Below the pieces are notes generated by a model, which was given only the letters and a program-made list of their open reading frames with translations, ran no database searches and was not told the origin of the DNA. Source: Clostridium sp. AM49-4BH (GTDB lineage Bacteria; Bacillota; Clostridia; Lachnospirales; Lachnospiraceae). From it: a stretch of 5,353 bases of DNA. The stretch spans positions 1-5,353 of the forward strand of contig NZ_QUFB01000089.1 in the NCBI RefSeq assembly GCF_003478335.1, read 5' to 3'. Numbering within the stretch: position 1 is the stretch's first letter; every line of letters begins with the position of its first letter. This document shows, piece by piece, positions 1 through 5,130 of this stretch. The position numbers were made by a program, and so were the translations under genes.

Positions 1-1226
1 CAGAGGGTGCTTTGAACGAAGTTCACTCTATGCTTCAGAGAATGAACGAGTTGGCAGTTCAGGCAGCTAACGGTACAAACTCTGAGTCTGACCGTACAGC
101 TATCCAGAACGAGATTGATCAGTTGACAACTGAGATTGATCGTGTATCTGAGACAACCAAGTTCAATGAGACTTATTTGTTGAAGGGTGATCAGGATGCA
201 ACACAGAAAGCAAGCTTCAAATATGGCACTAATCAAAATGCTGCCGCTGCAACAATTAATGCTGGTGCTGACATTACTGGAGCCAATGGCTTAAAAATCA
301 AATTTGAATTTGAAGCTACAGCTAGCCAAGATAGTCAAAATGAACTTGCAAAAGCAATTAAAAATCAGGGTGTGACTGTTGATTTTAACTCAACTTTTGA
401 TGGTAAGGCTGCTCATAGTACATATAAGCTCAAATTAAATGGAGCTGATAGCAACTTTTCAATTGTAGCAGATGCAACAACAGCAGGAAAGTTTGAAATT
501 CAAGATACTGATGGTAATACAATTGCAACAGCTACGGCTAGTGGCGGTACAGCTGCTACTGATGCAGCTGCACCTGTTTCAACAAGTGATAACATTACTG
601 CAACTAAAGCAACTGCTGCAAAAGTAGCTACAGAAAAAGCTGCTTATTATGACCGCGACGGCAACAAAATCGCAGAAAACGCTCTTGATGACTATTTTTC
701 TATCAACAACGATGGAGATGTAGTTAAGCGTATTGATGCACCAACAGTATATGATGCATTAGGAAATGTTGTTGATTTGGATCCAGATGAAGTTGCTGGT
801 CAAAAGGATATTACAGGTTCCTTAAAACTTAAATTACATGTAGGTGCAGACGCAACTTCTAACAACCAGATTACTATTAACATTGACTCTATGAGTTCTA
901 AGGGACTTGGCATTAATGGTCTACGTGTAGATGGTGCAGATGACACTAACGCACTGAACGCAATCGATACCATCAAGGAATCCATCCAGAAAGTATCCGA
1001 TCAGCGTTCCGCACTTGGTGCTGTTCAGAACCGCTTAGAGCACACAATCTCTAACTTGGATAACGTTGTTGAGAACACCACATCCGCTGAGTCTCGTATC
1101 CGTGATACAGACATGGCAGAAGAGATGGTTAACTACTCCAAGAACAACATCCTTCAGCAGGCTGGTCAGTCTATGCTTGCACAGGCTAATCAGGCAAACC
1201 AGGGTGTATTGTCCTTGCTTCAGTAA
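1..1226 (+). CDS. fliC: Flagellin, 5'-truncated by the window edge, with long variable middle domain
   Basis: Filament protein, exported by the flagellar type III apparatus and polymerised outside the cell. The frame is open from the first base (GAG at 3-5). The TTG at 12 is an internal Leu codon, so the true start lies outside, about 75 codons upstream by comparison with the flagellin at 5131. About 407 codons are visible, which implies roughly 480 residues. Family landmarks in order: the D1 helix with LQRMNELAVQAANGTNS, then EIDRVSETTKFNETYLLKG (to about nt 195); a variable Ala/Thr/Asp-rich D2/D3-like region (about nt 200-870); C-terminal D1/D0 with SKGLGINGL, ALGAVQNRLEHTISNL, ESRIRDTDMAEEMV and the end QANQGVLSLLQ. 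No cysteine is present, as is usual for flagellins. Codon use changes sharply in the middle domain. The gene is followed by a strong terminator, so it is the last of its transcript. Confidence 0.96.
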   Translation, partial: EGALNEVHSMLQRMNELAVQAANGTNSESDRTAIQNEIDQLTTEIDRVSETTKFNETYLLKGDQDATQKASFKYGTNQNAAAATINAGADITGANGLKIKFEFEATASQDSQNELAKAIKNQGVTVDFNSTFDGKAAHSTYKLKLNGADSNFSIVADATTAGKFEIQDTDGNTIATATASGGTAATDAAAPVSTSDNITATKATAAKVATEKAAYYDRDGNKIAENALDDYFSINNDGDVVKRIDAPTVYDALGNVVDLDPDEVAGQKDITGSLKLKLHVGADATSNNQITINIDSMSSKGLGINGLRVDGADDTNALNAIDTIKESIQKVSDQRSALGAVQNRLEHTISNLDNVVENTTSAESRIRDTDMAEEMVNYSKNNILQQAGQSMLAQANQANQGVLSLLQ

Positions 1227-1288
1227 TTAACCAAGAATTCATTGTTTTCGAATCGTTCAAACAGAAACATATTTTTATTACAAAATGG

Positions 1289-1318
1289 AAGAGGAAGTCG
1301 TTTCGGCTTCCTCTTTTT
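1289..1318 (+). terminator. Rho-independent terminator of the first flagellin gene
   Basis: GAGGAAG (1291-1297) pairs with CTTCCTC (1307-1313). The stem continues inward with a U-G pair and two C-G pairs to a TTT loop (1301-1303). It continues outward with A-T pairs into the run TTTTT at 1314-1318. It begins 62 bases after the flagellin stop. On the minus strand the same stem is followed only by a broken T stretch, so it could at best terminate the oppositely running ATPase transcript weakly. No other convincing terminator was seen for that transcript. Confidence 0.9.
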
Positions 1319-1414
1319 GCTGTTTGACTATTATTCTATTAACGCAATTCATGTTATTAAGACACTTCTACTCGCTCCGGCACTGAACACTGACAAGGCA
1401 TCACCAGATACCGA

Positions 1415-3169
1415 TCAAGCCTTTTCGTCCTGTCCGATCAATACCTTTTTCCCTTCAAAGGCAAATCCGTAATGCCGGATCCGATCTGCTGGTATTCCCT
1501 GTGCTAACAATTCTGCGTCATAATTTTTCTCGGTAATTTGGTCTAATGCGGACTGAACAGCCTCCTCCAGAGTTTCCTTTCTCATCCGGCTGCACACCTT
1601 AAATTCAATAATGATCGCAGGATATTTCTCACGCTCCTGCGGAACCATCATAATATCGTACCTTCCAAATCCACTCTCCCGGTTAGATCGTATCATGTAG
1701 ATACCCGAACGTTCTGCGATCAATCCGAGCACAAATCCGTGATAAAAACGCTCCGGCTCCGGATCGCTTCCATGTTCACTTCCCACATCAAAATAGCTGA
1801 ATGTGGCAAGAGCAACTTTATTCATATAATAATTCATTGCTTCCAGATCACCAGCAATCAAGGCTTTCATAAAGTAACCATAGTTCGCATCTTGATTTTG
1901 AAACCAATTCTGAAACATTGTCGTAAACATACTCAGCGTTTCAACGTTCGTTATATCCAACGTATACCACGGCTCTCTTGTAATGCCGCGATAATCAACC
2001 TGTTTCACTTTCAGATATCCGCTGGCAAGCAAAAGACTCCAAATGGCATTTACGTTATGATCTAACTGATTATACACGATCTGCTCATCGAAATTTACGA
2101 TGATCTCCTGTCCGTTCAAAAGATCCTCCATCTTCTCTTTCACATCGGCAGATGACGTCTGGATCAGTCGGCTCACAAGACCATTGGAGCTGGTGGATGC
2201 CCAGTATGGATATAATTTGCGTTCGTCCAGATAATTTGTAATGGACCACGGATTGTAAATATCTCTGTGCTCCCCAAACGTAAAACCGTCATACCACTGT
2301 TTCACTTCTTCCTTTTTATCTCCCATACCATACTCATCCAGTGCAGCAAAAACTTCCTCCTCCGTAAAACCGAAACAATCTGCATACAGATTAGAAGTCG
2401 TCGTCACGACACGTAAGTTATTCAGGTCAGAGAAAATAGGCTCGGTTAATACCGAGCCATTAGAAGTTTGCTCTGCAAACTTCACACGTTTTGGATACCG
2501 GACTCTGGTAATTCCCGTCATAATAGCACGCTCTAAATAAGGATTCGTCTTAAATGTCGCATTGAACAGGCTTCTCACAAAAGTCGTAAATTCATCCCAG
2601 TATCCCTGAACATATGCTTCTTGCATCGGCGTATCATATTCATCCAAAAGAATAATGACTTTCTTACCATAATAGCGTTCCATCCAAACGGACAAAGTTT
2701 TCAACGCATTCTGTGCTGTTGTATCATCCATTCGAATTGTTGTACTATTATACATTTCTTGCTCATTTTCACTCAGTACATTCTTCCCTAACAAATATCT
2801 GTTTTCTTCATACAGCCTTGCAATCTCCTGTTTAATCTGCGTTTTGGCATCCTCCAGATTTCCGGCTTTCACAGCAGCAAAGCTCAAAAAGATCACAGGA
2901 TACGCTCCCTGCAGTTTCCGATATGTCTCGTCCTGCCAGATAGAAAGTCCTTCAAACAGATCTGCTCGGTTGGCATATTTTTTTGAAAAGAAACATTCCA
3001 ACATACTCATATTTAAGGTCTTACCAAAGCGGCGCGGGCGTGTGATCAACGTTACAACATCCCGATTTTCCCACCATTCTTTTATAAAATTTGTTTTATC
3101 TACAAAAAAGCAATCCTGCTCCCTCAGATCAGAAAAAACTTGTATTCCTATACTAATCGTCTTTTTCAT
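1415..3169 (-). CDS. AAA-ATPase-like protein with C-terminal PD-(D/E)XK nuclease-type domain
   Basis: A 584-residue protein of the family annotated as AAA-ATPase_like (PF09820) plus PDDEXK_9 (PF08011, formerly DUF1703). This assignment is by motif recognition, not a search. The N-terminus has FVDKT (22-26). Walker A is RPRRFGKT (44-51, Lys50), Walker B is VIILLDEYDTP (171-181, Asp176/Glu177), and TGITRV (218-223) is the usual following motif with a conserved Arg. The C-terminal domain has GRYD (Asp505), then EFK (Glu522, Lys524) and a downstream ALDQI helix (Gln544), so the nuclease-type active site appears complete. The length is normal for the family and no frameshift is seen. The start at 3169 is preceded by AGGTGGG about 3 bases upstream and AGGAG about 13 bases upstream. 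It has its own promoter at 3232-3260 and could also be reached by read-through from the ATPase gene upstream. The family is common in gut bacteria but its role is unknown: mobile-element, defence and housekeeping roles all remain open. No signal peptide or membrane segment is evident, so it is probably cytoplasmic. Confidence 0.92.
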   Translation of the reverse strand: MKKTISIGIQVFSDLREQDCFFVDKTNFIKEWWENRDVVTLITRPRRFGKTLNMSMLECFFSKKYANRADLFEGLSIWQDETYRKLQGAYPVIFLSFAAVKAGNLEDAKTQIKQEIARLYEENRYLLGKNVLSENEQEMYNSTTIRMDDTTAQNALKTLSVWMERYYGKKVIILLDEYDTPMQEAYVQGYWDEFTTFVRSLFNATFKTNPYLERAIMTGITRVRYPKRVKFAEQTSNGSVLTEPIFSDLNNLRVVTTTSNLYADCFGFTEEEVFAALDEYGMGDKKEEVKQWYDGFTFGEHRDIYNPWSITNYLDERKLYPYWASTSSNGLVSRLIQTSSADVKEKMEDLLNGQEIIVNFDEQIVYNQLDHNVNAIWSLLLASGYLKVKQVDYRGITREPWYTLDITNVETLSMFTTMFQNWFQNQDANYGYFMKALIAGDLEAMNYYMNKVALATFSYFDVGSEHGSDPEPERFYHGFVLGLIAERSGIYMIRSNRESGFGRYDIMMVPQEREKYPAIIIEFKVCSRMRKETLEEAVQSALDQITEKNYDAELLAQGIPADRIRHYGFAFEGKKVLIGQDEKA

Positions 3170-3231
3170 ATGCCCACCTGCTCTCCTGTCGTTATCTATT
3201 TATGATTTTGACCCAATATCATATTTATTAC

Positions 3232-3260
3232 ATTGTAACGGCATTACCCAAAGGTTACAA
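3232..3260 (-). promoter_or_regulatory. Sigma-A-type promoter of the AAA/PD-(D/E)XK gene, embedded in a dyad
   Basis: Read on the minus strand, TTGTAA (3260-3255) and TACAAT (3237-3232) are separated by exactly 17 bases. They match the consensus boxes at 4/6 and 5/6. Transcription would start near 3225, giving a leader of about 55 bases before the ATG at 3169. The same bases form a perfect 7-bp inverted repeat, TTGTAAC (3233-3239) and GTTACAA (3254-3260), whose arms lie on the -10 and -35 boxes. That could be an operator or simply a by-product of the two boxes. Confidence 0.6.
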
Positions 3261-3285
3261 GACAAATCACCCATTCCATCCACCC

Positions 3286-3318
3286 AAGATCACCTGTTTT
3301 ATGGTGCAGGATCTTTTT
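3286..3318 (+). terminator. Plus-oriented terminator-like hairpin between the two ATPase genes
   Basis: AAGATC (3286-3291) pairs with GATCTT (3310-3315). After a two-base bulge, CTG (3294-3296) pairs with CAG (3307-3309), leaving a 10-base loop. A T run (3314-3318) follows, then GTGTTTT. On the minus strand the stem is followed by a G-rich stretch with no T run. It therefore points against both flanking genes, and no plus-strand gene is evident upstream. It may stop antisense transcription or end a small RNA. Confidence 0.45.
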
Positions 3319-3338
3319 GTGTTTTGAATATTATACCG

Positions 3339-4631
3339 CTAAAATAATTCTACCCGCCCCAGCAACAGATCAATCAAATTACAGTGAAATATGCCGTCTT
3401 CGTCATAAAAATGATGTGGTATATCCAATCGAACAATGATCTTCTTAAAGAAATCCTTCGTCAGCATTAGTGATGCTTTCTCCGATGACACTTTCTTATC
3501 ATTCTCCATCTGAAAAGCCGACTGAATATATATTTTTCGGTCCATATCATTCACCACAAAATCAATCTCTCGCTGCACATTTTTCCCAGCGGTCCGGTCC
3601 GTCACAACCCCCACATCCACACTATATCCGCGCCGCAAAAGTTCGATATAAATGATATTTTCCATGATATGCCCCGGGTCGAATTGACGATAATTTAACC
3701 GTGCATTTCGCAAGCCAACGTCAACATAATAATACTTATTCGGATACTCAAAATATGATTTACCCTTGATGTCATATCTTTTCGCCATCGAAATCAAAAA
3801 GGAGTCTTTGGTATGGGTAATATAATTAGATACCAACGCCGAATGGATCTTTTCTCCACGCATACTCGTCAACGCATTTGCAATATTTGTAGGATTTGTC
3901 AATGAACTGATCTGCGAAGCCAAAAAATCCAAAATATTGTTCAGTATATCTTCACGTGTGATCTGATTGCGCTCCACGATATCTTTAATGTACACTTCAT
4001 CAAATAAAGTGGACAAATATTCTTTCTTTTCCCGCTCATCCTCCATTGTCAAAAGCCGCGGCATCCCACCATATAGCATGTAATTATCCAACGCCTTACG
4101 TTCATCACCGCCAACCGCTGCATAAAACTCCGCAAAAGAAAGCGGATATACATGAATCTGCGTTGCACGTCCACGAAATTCCGTCGCAATATCCTTTGAT
4201 AATCCCTTTGAATTACTCCCTGTCACATACACATCCAAATTGTCATATGCCTTCAGCTCGTTCAACATATCATAAATAGTAACCGGGATTCCTCCATTTT
4301 CTTCGTCGACTACACTTGTAGTGAACTGTACTTCATCGACAAACAGATAATACTGCTCTTTCGGCTTATCACAAATAATCGACTCCACGTACTCACAAAG
4401 TGTGATAGGATTTCGATACTTACTATATCTTCTCTGATCCAATGAAATCTTAATAATATGACTTTCTTCGACTCCCTGCGCCAGCAAATACGCATAAAAT
4501 AGTTCAAAAAGAATGACAGACTTGCCACAACGACGTATTCCTGTAAGTACCTTGATCTCACCATTCCACATGGTGTGTATCAGCCGATCGATATAGTTAT
4601 CTCGTTTCATATATGTTCTTGCGTTAATCAT
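3339..4631 (-). CDS. AAA_14 / DUF4143 (COG1373-type) P-loop ATPase
   Basis: A 430-residue predicted ATPase. The family is AAA_14 (PF13173) followed by DUF4143 (PF13635), recognised by motifs. Walker A is GIRRCGKS (31-38, Lys37) and Walker B is YYLFVDEVQ (94-102, Asp99/Glu100). TGSNS (137-141) and FRGR (152-155) follow, with YPLSFAEF just after, in the typical order. The C-terminal domain has YYVDVGLRNARL, then MENIIYIEL (Glu324, Glu330), EID (Asp357) and YIQSA (Gln370). This is the pattern of a degenerate PD-(D/E)XK fold without an obvious catalytic Lys, so nuclease activity is doubtful. The length is typical and the gene intact. The ATG at 4631 has GAGGTGA about 4 bases upstream; Met8 is a weaker alternative start. 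It is the first gene of the leftward pair, with a near-consensus promoter at 4698-4726, and 169 bp separate it from the downstream ATPase. No molecular function is established for the family as far as I know. Confidence 0.9.
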   Translation of the reverse strand: MINARTYMKRDNYIDRLIHTMWNGEIKVLTGIRRCGKSVILFELFYAYLLAQGVEESHIIKISLDQRRYSKYRNPITLCEYVESIICDKPKEQYYLFVDEVQFTTSVVDEENGGIPVTIYDMLNELKAYDNLDVYVTGSNSKGLSKDIATEFRGRATQIHVYPLSFAEFYAAVGGDERKALDNYMLYGGMPRLLTMEDEREKKEYLSTLFDEVYIKDIVERNQITREDILNNILDFLASQISSLTNPTNIANALTSMRGEKIHSALVSNYITHTKDSFLISMAKRYDIKGKSYFEYPNKYYYVDVGLRNARLNYRQFDPGHIMENIIYIELLRRGYSVDVGVVTDRTAGKNVQREIDFVVNDMDRKIYIQSAFQMENDKKVSSEKASLMLTKDFFKKIIVRLDIPHHFYDEDGIFHCNLIDLLLGRVELF

Positions 4632-4657
4632 AGTCTCACCTCGTCCTTTTTATATTT

Positions 4658-4676
4658 TCATCGTAAACTTGCGACG
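4658..4676. repeat. Copy 1 of 19-bp palindromic box
   Basis: TCATCGTAAACTTGCGACG matches copy 2 at 4813-4831 in 17 of 19 positions, in the same orientation and 155 bp apart. The core CGTAA-AC-TTGCG is an imperfect dyad. Copy 1 lies just downstream of the minus-strand ATPase promoter, inside its leader. There, GTAAA (4663-4667) can also pair with TTTAC (4690-4694) around an inner GACG/CGTC stem (4673-4684). It carries the TAAACTT of a sigma-28 -35 box, with CATAA 17-20 bases further on, so it could also be a second, weaker flagellar promoter. Confidence 0.6.
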
Positions 4677-4697
4677 TTATCGTCATAACTTTACTAT

Positions 4698-4726
4698 ATT
4701 ATATCAACATATGTACCATTTATCAA
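4698..4726 (-). promoter_or_regulatory. Near-consensus sigma-A promoter of the ATPase gene pair
   Basis: On the minus strand, TTGATA (4726-4721) is followed after exactly 17 bases by TATAAT (4703-4698). The boxes match consensus at 5/6 and 6/6. The start point would fall near 4691, leaving a ~60-base leader to the ATG at 4631 with GAGGTGA before it. This is the strongest promoter in the window and implies that the ATPase genes are expressed independently of the flagellar sigma factor. Confidence 0.78.
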
Positions 4727-4812
4727 ACAAAATCGCATCTTCACCATTTGCTATTTGCTTTATTATTCCCAAATTTCTATTTATTTTGCAAGGGAGCAAC
4801 AGGTCACAAGTA

Positions 4813-4831
4813 TCACCGTAAACTTACGACG
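4813..4831. repeat. Copy 2 of 19-bp palindromic box, overlapping the flagellin promoter
   Basis: TCACCGTAAACTTACGACG is the second copy. Its core CGTAA-AC-TTACG is a perfect 5-bp dyad (4818-4829). It covers the -35 part of the proposed sigma-28 promoter. The copy being more symmetrical here than at 4658 suggests either a regulator site or simply conservation of a promoter box. Confidence 0.6.
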
Positions 4832-4844
4832 CAAACGGCAATAA
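4819..4844 (+). promoter_or_regulatory. Sigma-28 (SigD/FliA)-type promoter of the second flagellin gene
   Basis: TAAACTTA (4819-4826) and GGCAATAA (4837-4844) resemble the known sigma-28 boxes TAAAGTTT and GCCGATAA (6/8 each). The gap after TAAA is 14 bases, close to the usual 15. Transcription would start near 4851, about 280 bases before the flagellin ATG. No good sigma-A promoter was seen for this gene. The match is imperfect, so the exact start is uncertain. Confidence 0.55.
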
Positions 4845-4853
4845 GCCCTTAAT

Positions 4854-4874
4854 TTTTGCTACGTACGAGCAAAA
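4854..4874 (+). promoter_or_regulatory. Hairpin at the predicted 5' end of the flagellin mRNA
   Basis: TTTTGCT (4854-4860) and AGCAAAA (4868-4874) form a perfect 7-bp stem with the loop ACGTACG. It lies within a few bases of the start predicted from the sigma-28 promoter. No T run follows, so it is not a terminator. A stem at the extreme 5' end commonly protects long-lived mRNAs from decay, and that role is inferred here. Confidence 0.45.
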
Positions 4875-4936
4875 TGCAACACTTTGTAAACTTTTGTTTC
4901 ATTATTGTACGAGAGGAGGCAGCTCAAAATCAATGA
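4874..4936 (+). CDS. Possible 20-residue leader peptide (tentative)
   Basis: An ATG at 4874 opens 20 codons ending in the TGA at 4934-4936. No ribosome site precedes it, and the bases before it are in the 5' hairpin. Its interest is that its stop overlaps the start of the next small frame (ATGA at 4933-4936), and that the AGGAGG serving that frame lies inside it, an arrangement typical of coupled translation. Such short frames also occur by chance. Confidence 0.12.
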   Translation: MQHFVNFCFIIVREEAAQNQ

Positions 4937-5028
4937 AAACTCATGACATAATGAGCACTTGTGTTCATCTTAAAAGTTTCTGCGAAACTCCATTCTGCGC
5001 CAAATCAAGCACAGAATACAAAGTCTGA
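4933..5028 (+). CDS. Possible 31-residue leader peptide in the flagellin mRNA (tentative)
   Basis: ATG at 4933, stop TGA at 5026-5028. The frame encodes 31 residues with three cysteines (10, 17, 22) and begins MKTHDIMSTCV. It is preceded by a full AGGAGG (4914-4919), but the gap of 13 bases is longer than ideal. It ends 102 bases before the flagellin ATG. A perfect 6-bp hairpin (AGTTTC 4975-4980, GAAACT 4984-4989) lies inside it. It does not resemble a known protein to me. The AGGAGG could instead be another CsrA contact site. Confidence 0.22.
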   Translation: MKTHDIMSTCVHLKSFCETPFCAKSSTEYKV

Positions 5029-5081
5029 CACAATCGGCACAGTCCATTTCTCATTATTCATGAAACAATTAACTAATCCAC

Positions 5082-5103
5082 CGGGGCGAAAGGATTCACC
5101 CCG
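5082..5103 (+). promoter_or_regulatory. Candidate upstream CsrA-binding hairpin in the flagellin leader
   Basis: CGGGG (5082-5086) pairs with CCCCG (5099-5103). After one C-A mismatch, GAA (5088-5090) pairs with TTC (5095-5097), leaving AGGA (5091-5094) as the loop. A GGA in a hairpin loop is the classic CsrA recognition feature. It lies 26 bases upstream of a second GGA in the ribosome site, a distance suited to one CsrA dimer bridging both. This is the most stable-looking hairpin of the leader. No T run follows, so it is not a terminator. Confidence 0.55.
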
Positions 5104-5113
5104 AACATTTAAC

Positions 5114-5123
5114 ACAAGGAGGT
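5114..5123 (+). promoter_or_regulatory. Flagellin Shine-Dalgarno overlapping a CsrA-type motif
   Basis: ACAAGGAGGT contains AAGGAGGT, a near-perfect ribosome site 7 bases before the ATG at 5131, as expected for a very highly expressed gene. The same bases match ACARGGA, the core of the CsrA consensus. CsrA bound here would block ribosome entry. Confidence 0.7.
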
Positions 5124-5130
5124 AACTACT

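Larger units (their letters stand above)
4632..5130. other. Divergent regulatory region between the ATPase pair and the second flagellin
   Basis: This 499-bp stretch has no long gene. From left to right it holds: the ribosome site and ~60-base leader of the minus-strand ATPase gene, containing copy 1 of a 19-bp box; its promoter (4698-4726); an AT-rich stretch (about 4727-4800) in which I see only a short tandem TTTGCTA/TTTGCTT; copy 2 of the box merging with a sigma-28-type promoter; and the ~280-base flagellin leader with hairpins, possible leader peptides and CsrA-like sites. The flagellin leader is unusually long for a simple untranslated region, which fits post-transcriptional control. 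Confidence 0.75.

Noticed and set aside
1397..1412. Small hairpin GGTATC/GATGCC just after the stop of the AAA/nuclease gene (minus strand) as its terminator
   Set aside because: Six pairs with one wobble and no following T run; not a convincing terminator.
1242..1472. Plus-strand open frame of 76 codons after the flagellin
   Set aside because: It runs through the flagellin terminator and into the end of the minus-strand ATPase gene, with no ribosome site; treated as chance.
2844..3347. Plus-strand open frame of 167 codons across the start of the AAA/nuclease gene and the intergenic region
   Set aside because: Most of it is antisense to a well-supported conserved gene, it has no recognisable motif, and it runs through the other strand's promoter; treated as a shadow.
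1338..4628. 10-bp inverted repeat ATTAACGCAA (1338-1347) / TTGCGTTAAT (4619-4628) bracketing most of the ATPase pair, as possible mobile-element ends
   Set aside because: Several 10-bp inverted pairs are expected by chance in 5.3 kb. The match does not extend, the right copy lies inside the ATPase start, and no target duplication or transposase is seen.
4813..4850. Possible c-di-GMP-I (GEMM) riboswitch from GACGCAAACGGC resembling the GACGCAAAGCC element
   Set aside because: Only one short element fits. The paired P2/P3 helices and the upstream GCAAACC-type segment are missing, and the bases are better explained by the sigma-28-type promoter.
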